64,000 bases of DNA from Halovenus salina (GCF_026410925.1 NZ_CP112972.1:2728001-2792000); one strand, 5' to 3'; positions 17,398 through 26,006 are shown, numbered from the stretch's first letter. The notes: generated by a model not told the origin, from the letters alone. Translations and numbers: made by a program.

Positions 17398-17523
17398 CCG
17401 AGTTAGAAGCGATTGTCGAACACGAAGACCGTTTGGCGGGGAATAACCGAACGAGCGATACACGAACGATAGTCGACCACAATTGCCGAAGATGTAATTA
17501 AGAAGGCCAATTTAAATTCGATA

Positions 17524-18126
17524 GTGACACTTGGACCGTTTTCTGCTGGTACCATCCTTACTGCGTCAATTAGCCTCCTCGTTGGAAGCGCAACATTCGG
17601 ATACCGGTACATTTGGGGAGCGAAGTCTCACGTCTCACTCTCCCGTTTTTATACGCTTGACGACTCTGAGTGGCGCGATGGCAGAAACAACGACAAGCCG
17701 GTTTGGAGTCGCCGGATTCTCGTTCGGGTATCGAACAACGGATGGAGGGATGGAGTCATCAGCGATTTCTCACTTGACAAAGTGAGACTCGTCGGAGATA
17801 CAGAGACGACCGTCATCAAGAACCCAGAAGACGGCGTGCTCAAAACCGAACTGGAACATTTCTCCGAATCAGCTGAGATGACTCGACTGGAGGTTGACCA
17901 GCGAACCAACTACAAGGGACAGATTGTAGGTGGCCGTGATGACGAACTGATGGGAGTAGTACCCTTCATTTTGCAAGAGAGCGAATTAGGGGAGGCGATG
18001 AAGAAAGCCCAGAGTGGTGATTTCAAATTCTCTGCGACGGTCGAAGACAACAAGAGAATTTACTATACGAGTATCGAAGTGTCCGTCTCTTTGGAAGACA
18101 GTGCAGGCGGAAAACTCAGCCAGTAG
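17524..18126 (+). CDS. Lower-G+C orphan protein with an N-terminal membrane helix
   Basis: A 200-aa protein with no family I recognise, starting at GTG 17524. Residues about 5-27 form one hydrophobic helix; the remainder is soluble, strand-rich (SRRILVRVSNNGWRDGVISD, IYYTSIEVSVSLED) and resembles an immunoglobulin-like or beta-sandwich domain. Codon use has visibly more A/T than neighbouring core genes and the protein is less acidic, which suggests transfer. It sits between tRNA-tail-like hairpins and near tRNA-Ala, so it may be cargo left from an integrated element. Confidence 0.6.
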   Translation: MTLGPFSAGTILTASISLLVGSATFGYRYIWGAKSHVSLSRFYTLDDSEWRDGRNNDKPVWSRRILVRVSNNGWRDGVISDFSLDKVRLVGDTETTVIKNPEDGVLKTELEHFSESAEMTRLEVDQRTNYKGQIVGGRDDELMGVVPFILQESELGEAMKKAQSGDFKFSATVEDNKRIYYTSIEVSVSLEDSAGGKLSQ

Positions 18127-18167
18127 AACTGACGCTTCGAGAAAGTGTTTTGAGCGTTGGTGGCCTA

Positions 18168-18243
18168 TGAGGAATCAACGGAAGTCACAAATGGTCAGAA
18201 GGACCGTGTGGCAGGGCTGAGGTTCGATTCCTCAGAGGCGTCA
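18168..18243 (+). repeat. Orphan tRNA-tail-like hairpin unit (unit C)
   Basis: tgaggaatcaac (18168-18179) is an inverted copy, one base shorter, of gttcgattcctca (18222-18234). The latter forms a perfect T-arm (TGAGG-TTCGATT-CCTCA) followed by an acceptor-like gaggcgtca, but no complete tRNA lies upstream. GGACCGT precedes it at 18201-18207, as in the tRNA-Ala unit. The layout equals the units beside both tRNA genes of this window. Confidence 0.5.
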
Positions 18244-18295
18244 TGCCACAGACGGCAGTCCCCGAGGACCCGGTTCGGTAAACAAGATTCTGACC

Positions 18296-18439
18296 ATGAC
18301 AGGGACAAACGCACTCGCAACGGTGCTGTCGAGTATCGTCCTCACGACTTCCGCACCCGTGACTGCGGTCATCGTCACGGCGCTGTTCGCATCCAGCGTC
18401 ATCCTGATGCAAACGCCTTCCTCCGGGGCTACCGAGTAG
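18296..18439 (+). CDS. Possible 47-aa membrane peptide
   Basis: An ATG frame of 47 codons (MTGTNALATVLSSIVLTT...), almost entirely hydrophobic between residues 5 and 40, so it would be one or two membrane helices, ending PSSGATE. Composition is that of a real small membrane protein, but no start signal or homologue is known to me. It lies in the accessory stretch between the orphan gene and tRNA-Ala. Confidence 0.35.
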   Translation: MTGTNALATVLSSIVLTTSAPVTAVIVTALFASSVILMQTPSSGATE

Positions 18440-18682
18440 TTGTATCTCTCTGGTTCTCTTGGCCGGCTCATCGAGTATCGACATAGTTCGGTAGGAGTTA
18501 CAGACGAAGACAATCCGTAATTCTCGCTAACCGCAGGATTGCGACCGGAGGACTCCGAGAAATCACGAACACTCAACCGGCAAGGGGTGCCGAATAACGG
18601 AGCGAACACACCGTTCTAACGGTCAAGTGGGTTTAATTAAAAGCCGCGTAGTATGGGGATTACCGAACGCGCGAAGCGCGTA
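18440..18682. other. Non-coding stretch in the accessory region
   Basis: No gene called. It contains a perfect palindrome accgtt-ct-aacggt at 18610-18623 and the A/T-rich string tttaattaaaa at about 18632-18642, which could be a promoter in either direction. Confidence 0.4.
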
Positions 18683-18766
18683 TGGACTTGCCGGGATTTG
18701 AACCACGGGAAGACGGTCCTGCTCGCTTCGCTGCGCGGGCTGCGATTTCTCTACCTCAAATCCGGC
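18683..18766 (-). repeat. Second copy of the tRNA-Ala 3' end with its inverted partner (unit A)
   Basis: Bases 18683-18704 repeat the 3' end of tRNA-Ala (18816-18837) with 21 of 22 identical, in the same orientation. Read on the minus strand, GCCGGATTTGA (18766-18756) is an inverted copy, with one base missing, of TCAAATCCCGGC in that second tail (18701-18690), so the two form a large hairpin. Its loop holds a 19-nt core (18727-18745) that matches the tRNA-Arg unit at 16 of 19 positions, and ACCGTCT (18711-18717). Confidence 0.6.
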
Positions 18767-18779
18767 TCGAACAGACACG

Positions 18780-18813
18780 AATTTGCGCCTCACGAATTAT
18801 TCGGCGCAAAATT
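18780..18813 (-). terminator. Hairpin directly after tRNA-Ala
   Basis: aatttgcgcc (18780-18789) and ggcgcaaaatt (18803-18813) pair perfectly except for one bulged base, starting 3 nt beyond the mature tRNA 3' end. It may end transcription or guide 3' processing. The tRNA-Arg gene has the same kind of one-bulge hairpin at the same position. Confidence 0.5.
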
Positions 18814-18815
18814 AG

Positions 18816-18887
18816 TGGACTCGCCGGGATTTGAACCCGGGGCCTCTTCCTTGCGAAGGAAGCGATCTGCCACTGATCTACGAGCCC
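18816..18887 (-). tRNA. tRNA-Ala (anticodon CGC)
   Basis: The 72-nt gene folds as a full cloverleaf: acceptor GGGCTCG/CGAGTCC with the G3:U70 pair that marks alanine tRNAs, anticodon stem CTTCC/GGAAG with loop TTCGCAA giving anticodon CGC, T-arm CCGGG-TTCAAAT-CCCGG and discriminator A. CCA is not encoded. It starts 28 nt after the rps10 stop codon on the same strand with no separate TATA box visible, so it is probably the last member of the EF-1 alpha/S10 transcript. Confidence 0.95.
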
Positions 18888-18915
18888 ACGAAGTGCCCCT
18901 GCGCGTGTGGGGCGG

Positions 18916-19224
18916 TCAGTCCTCGAGGACGATCTCGATGGACACGTCGTTGGGAACCTGAATACGCATCAGCTGTCGGAGCGCCCGCTCGTCCGCATCG
19001 ATGTCGATGAGGCGCTTGTGGACGCGCATCTCCCAGTGCTCCCAGGTCGCGGTCCCCTCACCGTCGGGGGACTTGCGAGAGGGAACTTCCAGCGTTTTCG
19101 TCGGAAGCGGAACCGGCCCCGAGAGCTTGACACCGGTCTTGTCTGCGATGTCTTCGACCTCGCCACAGATGCTGTCGAGGTCTTCGGGGCTGGTGCCAGC
19201 CAGCCGAACGCGTGCTTGCTGCAT
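18916..19224 (-). CDS. rps10: 30S ribosomal protein S10
   Basis: 102-aa ribosomal protein of the 30S head. It starts [16 protein letters not shown] and has the conserved loop region [18 protein letters not shown] with the basic tip that contacts 16S rRNA, and ends [12 protein letters not shown]. It follows the EF-1 alpha gene after a single base, the conserved archaeal arrangement, and precedes tRNA-Ala by 28 nt. Confidence 0.97.
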   Translation of the reverse strand: MQQARVRLAGTSPEDLDSICGEVEDIADKTGVKLSGPVPLPTKTLEVPSRKSPDGEGTATWEHWEMRVHKRLIDIDADERALRQLMRIQVPNDVSIEIVLED

Positions 19225-19225
19225 A

Positions 19226-20491
19226 TTATCGCTCGTTGACCGACAGGACCTGTCCGGCGGCGACCGTCTGGCCCATGTCCCGGATGGCGAACGAACCGAG
19301 CTCGCTGATTTCCGAGGACGGCTCGAGGCTCAGGGGCTTTTGCGGTCGGACGGTCACTTTTGCGGCGTCGCCAGACTGGATGAAGTCGGGGTTCTCCTCG
19401 GCAACCTCACCGGTCGAGGGGTCGATTTTTGCGTCGATGGACTCGATGGTACAGGCGACCTGTGCCGTGTGAGCGTGGAAGACCGGCGTGTAACCGGCCG
19501 TGATGACGCTCGGGTGCTGCATCACGACAATCTGTGCCTCGAAGGTATCGGCGACCGACGGCGGCTCGTCGGCGGGACCACAAACGTCGCCACGGCGGAT
19601 ATCGTCCTTGCCGATGCCGCGGACGTTGAATCCGACGTTGTCGCCAGGCTCTGCTTTCGGCACTTCTTCGTGGTGCATCTCGATGGTCTTGACCTCGCCA
19701 CCGACGTCACTGGGCTGGAAGACGACGTCGTCGCCCGTGTTCATCGTTCCCGTCTCGATACGTCCAACGGGGACAGTACCGATGCCGGAGATGGTGTACA
19801 CGTCCTGAATCGGAAGGCGAAGCGGCGCGTCCGTCGGCGGTGCCGGCTCGGGCAGCGCGTTGAGCGCTTCGAGCAGGGTCTCGCCGTCGTACCACGGCGT
19901 GTTGTCCGAGTGCTCGGCGACGTTGTCGCCCTCGAAGGCCGAGGTCGGGATGAACTTCGCCTTGTCGCCGTCGAAGGCGACCTGTTTGAGGAGCTGCTTG
20001 ACTTCTTCGATAACCTGGTTGTAGTCGGTCTCGTCGTAGTCGACCAGGTCCATCTTGTTGACCGCGACGATGAGCTCGTCGATACCCAGCGTCTTCGAGA
20101 GGAAGACGTGCTCCTGGGTCTGTGGCTGAACACCGTCGTCGGCGGCGACGACCAGCACCGCGTTGTCGGCCTGGCTCGCGCCGGTGATCATGTTCTTGAC
20201 GAAGTCACGGTGGCCCGGACAGTCGACGATAGTGAAGTAGTACTCGTCGGTGTCGAACTCCTTGTGGGCAATGTCGATGGTGACACCGCGCTCGCGCTCT
20301 TCGGCGAGGTTGTCCATCACGTAGGCGAACTCGAATCCGCCTTTGCCTTTCTCTTCGGCTTCCTCTTTGTGCTGTTCGATGACGTGCTCCGGTACGTTCT
20401 CTGTCTCGTACAGGAGTCGTCCAACCATCGTGCTCTTCCCGTGGTCTACGTGGCCGATAACGGCCAAGTTCTGGTGTGGTTTGTCGCTCAT
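19226..20491 (-). CDS. tuf: Translation elongation factor 1-alpha
   Basis: 421-aa GTPase that delivers aminoacyl-tRNA. G-domain motifs: GHVDHGKST (P-loop) at residues 13-21, DCPGH (G3), NKMD (G4), followed by the two beta-barrel domains; archaeal EF-1A features such as [17 protein letters not shown] are present. Operon with rps10 (1-nt gap) and probably tRNA-Ala. Confidence 0.98.
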   Translation of the reverse strand: MSDKPHQNLAVIGHVDHGKSTMVGRLLYETENVPEHVIEQHKEEAEEKGKGGFEFAYVMDNLAEERERGVTIDIAHKEFDTDEYYFTIVDCPGHRDFVKNMITGASQADNAVLVVAADDGVQPQTQEHVFLSKTLGIDELIVAVNKMDLVDYDETDYNQVIEEVKQLLKQVAFDGDKAKFIPTSAFEGDNVAEHSDNTPWYDGETLLEALNALPEPAPPTDAPLRLPIQDVYTISGIGTVPVGRIETGTMNTGDDVVFQPSDVGGEVKTIEMHHEEVPKAEPGDNVGFNVRGIGKDDIRRGDVCGPADEPPSVADTFEAQIVVMQHPSVITAGYTPVFHAHTAQVACTIESIDAKIDPSTGEVAEENPDFIQSGDAAKVTVRPQKPLSLEPSSEISELGSFAIRDMGQTVAAGQVLSVNER

Positions 20492-20620
20492 GATATCTCA
20501 CGCGCAGAGGCGCTCTATCGGTGATATAACCCTGTGGCTCATAAAACCATTTCGATACGGCCTGTGTATTGTCCCGGTCCCGTCCTGCGATTCTGTGAGC
20601 TGATACCACGACAACGAGAC

Positions 20621-21565
20621 TCAGGATTCGAGTGCTCGGAGATCGCTCATGATCGCGGTTGCGGTCTCGCGGCCGCCTGCTCCCCGGCCAGAGATATTGA
20701 GTCGCCCGGCGTGGGTGGTCTCGACCTGCACGATGTTCTGTGTGCCGCTCACGGCCAGGGTTCCATGTTCGTCGACGAGTCGTGGACGGACGCGGACGCC
20801 CTCGCCGTCGACTTCGCCGATGAGTCGAATCGTGGACCCGTCGTCCTGCGCTAGCTCCAGGGCGCTCGCGGGAATATCACGTATTCCCATCACCTCGGCG
20901 TCGTCGAGCGTGTACGCCGCGTCGGTGAGGACGTTCCCGAGGATAACACACTTCAGTGCGGCGTCGGTTCCGTCCACGTCGAAGCTTGGGTCGGCCTCGG
21001 CGACACCGATGTCCTGTGCCTCTGCCAGGGCGTGCTCGTAGGCGACACCCTCGGCTGTCATCCGCGAGAGGATGAAGTTCGCAGTCCCGTTCAGGACGCC
21101 ACGAACGGCTGTCACGTTGCCTGGACCAACGTCCTCGATGGTCGAGAACACCGGAATCGCGCCGCCAACGGTGGCTTCGAACCTGACAGTCCCGTCGCTT
21201 TCGCGCTCTAGCGCGCGCACGTCCTCGTACCGCTGTGCGACCGGTCCTTTGTTTGCCAGGACCACATCCCGGTCACGCCCGAGCGCCCGCTGGACGTGCC
21301 CGAAGGCAGGCTCTGCGTTCCCGATGGTGGTCGGGGTTGCCTCGATGAGTGCGTCGTACTCGCCTTCGAGGACGGCGTCGAGTGTCTGGGAGCCAACCGT
21401 TCCATCTGTGTGCTTTTGGGTGAGGACGGAGTCGATATCGATTCCAGCAGGGTCGAGAGCACCCGTACTCGAATCTGCCACCGCAGTCACCGTGTGGCCG
21501 TACCCATCTGCCAGCTCGAGAACGGCCTGGCCAACCGCGCCAGCACCGACAACTGCGAGCTTCAT
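20621..21565 (-). CDS. hom: Homoserine dehydrogenase
   Basis: 314-aa enzyme reducing aspartate semialdehyde to homoserine for threonine and methionine. N-terminal Rossmann motif VVGAGAVGQAVLELADG, the catalytic-region signature around RGVLNGTANFILSRM, and the lysine-containing ANKGPVA. It lacks the C-terminal ACT regulatory domain. The gene just upstream, overlapping by 4 nt, encodes a free-standing ACT protein, so feedback regulation is probably split onto a second subunit. Confidence 0.93.
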   Translation of the reverse strand: MKLAVVGAGAVGQAVLELADGYGHTVTAVADSSTGALDPAGIDIDSVLTQKHTDGTVGSQTLDAVLEGEYDALIEATPTTIGNAEPAFGHVQRALGRDRDVVLANKGPVAQRYEDVRALERESDGTVRFEATVGGAIPVFSTIEDVGPGNVTAVRGVLNGTANFILSRMTAEGVAYEHALAEAQDIGVAEADPSFDVDGTDAALKCVILGNVLTDAAYTLDDAEVMGIRDIPASALELAQDDGSTIRLIGEVDGEGVRVRPRLVDEHGTLAVSGTQNIVQVETTHAGRLNISGRGAGGRETATAIMSDLRALES

Positions 21566-22095
21566 TGGGTTTCACCCACGGCGAGTGGTTCAACGACGGC
21601 AAGCCCTCGCTGGGTTGCAATCTCCCGCAGCGTCGCGAGTGTCTCGTCGGCCGTGTCCGTCTCTGTCGCTAAGTGGATTCGCGCACTCGCAGTTCCCCCG
21701 GATCCCTCGGGGGCGGCGAGTGTAACGTCACGGACTGTCGCCGCCGTTGACTCCTCGATGCTCGACAGCGTCTCCGAGAGGTCCGCGTCGAGCCCTTGTC
21801 CGAACAGAATCGCCGTCAGCTCTTCGGTGTACCGCTGTGCGCCCGCTTTGATAACGGTGATATCGGCGTCACGCAGGGCCGATACGATGGTATCAAGCTG
21901 TGCAGAGCTAGCTGCCACGTCGACCTCAACTGGAATGTCCCCGCGAGGTGTTCGATTCCCCCGCTCGTGGAACACCGACCGCAGATTGCCGCCGTGGGTC
22001 GATATCGGCTCCAGCGCCCGGCGCAACTCGCCGGGTCTGTCGCGTAGCTCCAGCCGAACGGTGTATATCTGTTTGTCGACCGACTCAGTCATCAA
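21562..22095 (-). CDS. ACT-domain amino-acid-binding protein, probable regulator of homoserine dehydrogenase
   Basis: A 177-aa protein. Residues about 9-80 form an ACT domain with the opening IYTVRLELRDRPGELRRALE and the ligand-binding glycine in STHGGNL; a second, less regular region with another beta-alpha-beta character follows (TVRDVTLAAPEGS). The stop overlaps the hom start (ATGA), implying coupled translation and a physical complex. The likely role is threonine or methionine feedback on Hom, an inference from domain type and coupling. Confidence 0.85.
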   Translation of the reverse strand: MMTESVDKQIYTVRLELRDRPGELRRALEPISTHGGNLRSVFHERGNRTPRGDIPVEVDVAASSAQLDTIVSALRDADITVIKAGAQRYTEELTAILFGQGLDADLSETLSSIEESTAATVRDVTLAAPEGSGGTASARIHLATETDTADETLATLREIATQRGLAVVEPLAVGETQ

Positions 22096-22259
22096 TGTGC
22101 CAGCCTCCGTACTCGTTCGAAGACACTCTTATCCGCATGCACGTGCTGTATGTCCATGCCGACCAATAAGTCTCCGGTTGCTGCGGCGGGGATTGACTGG
22201 GTCAAAAGGGTCTTGCCCCGGGTCACAAGTCACAATACGCTGGCAGCCGAACTGAGTGT

Positions 22260-23249
22260 GTGGCTGGCCCGATTCGATTTCGACATTCGCCGTCGTCCTG
22301 GAGTCACAGCCGGGTCGACACAGCACTTTACTCGCCACTCGACGGGAAGTTCGGCGCAACCAAGGGAGACCCCCGAATCGACCCCCCTCCCGAGTACGAG
22401 GCCTGCCGACTGGAGATGGACAACGGCGACCTGGCGCTGTTTGCCTGGACCGACGCTGACGGATACTGGCTCGGGAACACAGAGACCCCGAAGGCACTGT
22501 GGCGGACAGAGAAGTACACGTTCGAGGAAGTTCCCTATCCGCTCGCGCGCTGGGCTCAGCGCGAGTTGGTTCGGGAGCTCGAATCGACCGACCCCTGGCT
22601 CACGACCTACGACCACGTCACCTGGTTCTTTCTGCCGGTGTTTTTCTCGAAAGACGGCCGTGAGACGACCCGATCGTTCTTCCGTGACCACGCCGCCGGC
22701 TTTCCCGACGCCGACCGCGAGGCCGGCCTGACCTTCTACGAGGAGCTGCTCTCGACGGGAATTCTTGACGACCACCGGTACACGATGGCGACGAAACTCG
22801 GCACCAGCGAGCAGCTCGATCTCGTCAGGATGCGGGCGGCGATGGCAGAGCTTCACACCGCAAAGCTACTCGACGATGCCGGACACGCGTTCACGCCCGA
22901 GGTCCCGCTGGACTCGGGGTACGCTCTCGATTTCCGGGTCGAATCCGGGACGCTCGTTGAGGTGACGAGACCCGAACCGCCAGCGAGGCGACGGGCTGGG
23001 ACACCGGCGAGTGCGCTTCGCGAGACTGTCGACGGCAAGACAGGAACCCAACTCGATGCACACCCCGGGACGGTGCTGTGTGTCGACTGTACCTCGTTCC
23101 GGGACGACGAATGGTTCGCAATCCGCGACGGACAACCCGATGTCGGATACACTCCCGCGGTCGTCTACCGGATGCGCCCCGGAAAACAGCCGTCGGGATA
23201 CGTCGTCGGGGACCCTTCCCTTGGGGTGGCGTCACTGTTTGTCGACTGA
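22260..23249 (+). CDS. DUF5784-type conserved haloarchaeal protein
   Basis: A 329-aa soluble protein beginning at GTG 22260 (MAGPIRFRHSPSSWS). I recognise it as a haloarchaeal conserved family (DUF5784 type) without assigned function. The middle part is helical with many aromatics (DPWLTTYDHVTWFFLPVFFS), and the C-terminal part has a strand-rich core with LDFRVESGTLVEVTRPEPP, reminiscent of the D..E.K-type core of restriction-endonuclease-like folds (D, E and nearby basic residues), but I cannot confirm a catalytic set. It stands alone between the hom operon and the solute-binding gene. Confidence 0.7.
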   Translation: MAGPIRFRHSPSSWSHSRVDTALYSPLDGKFGATKGDPRIDPPPEYEACRLEMDNGDLALFAWTDADGYWLGNTETPKALWRTEKYTFEEVPYPLARWAQRELVRELESTDPWLTTYDHVTWFFLPVFFSKDGRETTRSFFRDHAAGFPDADREAGLTFYEELLSTGILDDHRYTMATKLGTSEQLDLVRMRAAMAELHTAKLLDDAGHAFTPEVPLDSGYALDFRVESGTLVEVTRPEPPARRRAGTPASALRETVDGKTGTQLDAHPGTVLCVDCTSFRDDEWFAIRDGQPDVGYTPAVVYRMRPGKQPSGYVVGDPSLGVASLFVD

Positions 23250-23358
23250 CTCCGACACCCGCAGATTGCGATGCCCGTCTCCGATTTGTCTCTCGTTCAG
23301 AAACCAATCACCACAGTTATGTAGTACTCGACTACTTACTTAATCAATCAGAGAAACA

Positions 23359-25140
23359 ATGAGCAGTGGCCAGGACACGACAGGTGAGACTGTCCGACGG
23401 CGGGCAGTTCTCGCGTCCATCGCAGCCGGGACTGCGGGGACAGCTGGCTGTCTTGGTCGGCTTCGGACCGCGCGAAGCCAGGAACTCCCCGACCCACTCT
23501 CACTCGAGATACTCACGCTGCCTGGGGATGCTGACCCCGTCGCCACACAGATCGGCCGGCGGCTGGCGGAGAACCTCGAAGCAGCCGGTATCGAGGTCGA
23601 CCTCACGCTCTATCCAGAAGACGAACTCCGGCGGGCAGTCCTCATCGAACAGGAGTACGACCTGTTCGTCTGTGCACACCCGAACATCGAGAGCCCGGAT
23701 ATGCTCCGGCCGCTGTTGCACTCCAAGTTCGTCCGCGAGCCCGGGTGGCAAAATCCCTTCGAGATGACCGATATCAACATCGACGAGTTGCTCGAAGCCC
23801 AGCAATCACAGACCGGCGACCAGCGCCGCCAGACTGTCGCCGAGCTACAACACGAGATCGTGAAAAACCAGCCGTTTATTCCTATCGTCGTCCCCGATGC
23901 GATTCAGGCCGCTCGAACCGACCGGTTTAGCTCGTGGGAGCCGATGACGACCGACCTGGCGCGCTCGCTGACACAGCTTGAACAGGTCGACCCATCGGCC
24001 GACACGCTCCGACTGGTCTCGACGAATGACCGCCTCACACAGAACCTGAACCCGATTGCTATCGAGTACCCGGACGGACGCCGGATTATCGACCTCCTCT
24101 ATGACTCGCTTGGGCGGTACGACAGAGGAACTGTCCGTCCTTGGGCCGCCGACAGTTGGGACGTATCGAGGACCGATGGTGACACTCTCATCACCGCGAC
24201 GCTGCGCTCAGGTCTCGAATTCCACGACGGGACGCCGCTGACGGCGGCGGATGTCGTCTTCAGCATCGAGTTTCTCACGGATACGAGTCTCGGCGAGTTC
24301 GAGGTGGCTGTCCCTGCGCCGCGGTTCCGCGGGCGGACCTCGATTGTCGAGACGGCGACCGCGATAGACGAACAGACCGTCGCGTTACGGTTTCCAGAGG
24401 CGAGTCCACAGACGGCCGTTCGGGCACTCACAGTACCGATACTCCCGAAACAGGAGTGGGAGACGGCGTCCAATCCAGTCGATATCGCGGGCGTCGACAT
24501 CTCGGAGGCAGTCACCGACGCGCTCGTCCGGGAGAACCTCGACCCGGTCGGGAGCGGTCCACTCCAGTTCGACTCCCTGGTTGAGGACGAACGGCTTGTC
24601 CTGACACGGAACGACGACCATCCGTCACAGCAGGCGTCTGCGGCGTTGCCTGAGCCCTTTGCTGGGGGCCTGTCGTTTGACCAGGTCCGGCTAGAGGTTG
24701 TCCGCTCGGACGACGCCGCACTCGGACTGCTCGCCGACGGCGAGGCCGACGCCACGCTGTCGACGCTGAGTCCTTCGGCCGTTCCACGCGCCGGTCGCGA
24801 GCCCGCTGTCGAACTCAGCGTCGAACGGTCACCGGCGCTGTACCTGGTCGGCTGTAACACGACCCGCTCGCCGCTTGGAAACCCGTACTTCAGGCGCTTT
24901 GTCGCGCGGCTCATCGACAAAGACGCTGTTCAAAACGAGGTGCTCGATGGCTTCGCACGCCCGGCGACGACACCACTTACAGGGACCAGTTGGGTGCCAT
25001 CGGGCCTGCGGTGGAACGACGAGGACCCGGAGGTACCGTTTTTCGGGAACAACGGCGAGCTTGACTCCGATGCCGCTCGGACGTACCTGCAAGATGCTGG
25101 ATTCGAGTTCGCCGAGAGCGGCGAGTTACTCGAACAATGA
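23359..25140 (+). CDS. Family 5 (peptide/nickel-type) solute-binding lipoprotein, apparently circularly permuted
   Basis: A 593-aa exported protein. Residues 11-31 are a Tat signal with lipobox (VRRRAVLAS... TAGC, Cys31). Residues about 215-593 follow the family 5 order from its normal N-terminus: LRSGLEFHDGTPLTAADVVF (about 282-301), the GSGPLQF strand, and FRRFVARLIDKDAVQNEVLD, ending at DAARTYLQDAGFEF where canonical proteins continue into the last part of lobe 2. That missing part is instead at the N-terminus: residues 47-187 contain VATQIGRRLAENLEAAGIEV, YDLFVCAH and RRQTVAELQHEIVKNQPFIP, the usual C-terminal segment. The gene overlaps the next (PAP2) by 4 nt; no permease or ATPase genes are nearby. 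Ligand unknown. Confidence 0.88.
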   Translation: MSSGQDTTGETVRRRAVLASIAAGTAGTAGCLGRLRTARSQELPDPLSLEILTLPGDADPVATQIGRRLAENLEAAGIEVDLTLYPEDELRRAVLIEQEYDLFVCAHPNIESPDMLRPLLHSKFVREPGWQNPFEMTDINIDELLEAQQSQTGDQRRQTVAELQHEIVKNQPFIPIVVPDAIQAARTDRFSSWEPMTTDLARSLTQLEQVDPSADTLRLVSTNDRLTQNLNPIAIEYPDGRRIIDLLYDSLGRYDRGTVRPWAADSWDVSRTDGDTLITATLRSGLEFHDGTPLTAADVVFSIEFLTDTSLGEFEVAVPAPRFRGRTSIVETATAIDEQTVALRFPEASPQTAVRALTVPILPKQEWETASNPVDIAGVDISEAVTDALVRENLDPVGSGPLQFDSLVEDERLVLTRNDDHPSQQASAALPEPFAGGLSFDQVRLEVVRSDDAALGLLADGEADATLSTLSPSAVPRAGREPAVELSVERSPALYLVGCNTTRSPLGNPYFRRFVARLIDKDAVQNEVLDGFARPATTPLTGTSWVPSGLRWNDEDPEVPFFGNNGELDSDAARTYLQDAGFEFAESGELLEQ

Positions 25141-26006
25141 GTCTCCTCGTCCACTATCTGCAGCTGGTGACAGTCGTCGGCGTCTGTCTCGGCGTCGGCG
25201 TCTACACCATCGTGGGAACCGACCGCGTTAGACGGCTCCGCGAGGAGTCCCAGCACCGTCTACTGGACAGTCTGTCTCACATCTGTGTGTTAGGCCTTGT
25301 ATTCGGCCTCAGCATGTACTGGCGGCCGATCGGTGGTGAACTCTCCTGGACGTTCGGCTACAATATCACACACACGCTCTACAGCATCGAGGGAACACTT
25401 GTTCCGACGGTACAGGAGATAGCGATGACGGAACTGACCTGGGTACTCTCGCTCGTATACGTCTTTGGCTACGTGTTCCTGCTGCTGTTCCCAATCGTCG
25501 CGTACCTCTTTCTTGATACACTTCGTCCGCTGCGTGTTGCGGCGCTCGCGTACATCATTAACTATCTCGCGGGTCTCTGTAGCTACACCCTCTTCGTCGC
25601 CTACGGTCCCCGAAACTACATGCCGGGACAGGTCCGGGGCCTCATGTACGAGGTCTGGCCCGAGATAGAACAGCTGACGACACATATCAACACGAACGCG
25701 AACGTCTTTCCGTCGCTTCATACGTCTCTGGCGGTCACCGTCGCGGTACTCGCATGGTACACCCGCGATAGCTACCCCCGGTGGCTCTACGTGGCCGGAT
25801 CGATGGCGGTCACTATCGCCTTCTCGACGATGTACCTCGGACTCCACTGGGGCGTCGATGTGTTCGTCGGGACGCTCCTGGGTATCGGGAGCGTCTGGGC
25901 TGCGGCGTACATCGCTTCCGACTCTGACGACCAGAGCCTGATTACCCGGAAGGGACGAGCACTGTTTGCTGCCCTTCGACGATACAGAGACCAACTTGCT
26001 TCGTGA
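25137..26006 (+). CDS. PAP2-superfamily membrane phosphatase
   Basis: A 289-aa protein with about six membrane helices. Catalytic motifs of the PAP2/vanadium-haloperoxidase fold: GPRNYMPG (part of the first, basic motif), FPSLHTSLAV (PSxH) and MYLGLHWGVDVFVG (HxxxD). It likely removes phosphate from a lipid or polyprenyl phosphate at the outer face. The ATG overlaps the TGA of the solute-binding lipoprotein gene, so both products are probably made together, and the pair may act on the same membrane-derived compound. Confidence 0.88.
   Translation: MSLLVHYLQLVTVVGVCLGVGVYTIVGTDRVRRLREESQHRLLDSLSHICVLGLVFGLSMYWRPIGGELSWTFGYNITHTLYSIEGTLVPTVQEIAMTELTWVLSLVYVFGYVFLLLFPIVAYLFLDTLRPLRVAALAYIINYLAGLCSYTLFVAYGPRNYMPGQVRGLMYEVWPEIEQLTTHINTNANVFPSLHTSLAVTVAVLAWYTRDSYPRWLYVAGSMAVTIAFSTMYLGLHWGVDVFVGTLLGIGSVWAAAYIASDSDDQSLITRKGRALFAALRRYRDQLAS

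Noticed and set aside
18222..18243. Possible third tRNA gene
   Set aside because: Only the T-arm and an acceptor-like tail are present; no matching 5' acceptor, D-arm or anticodon arm can be found upstream.
19001..20524. 507-aa open frame on the plus strand
   Set aside because: It lies entirely opposite the rps10 and EF-1 alpha genes, whose motifs are unmistakable; long antisense frames are expected in G+C-rich genomes with strong third-position bias.
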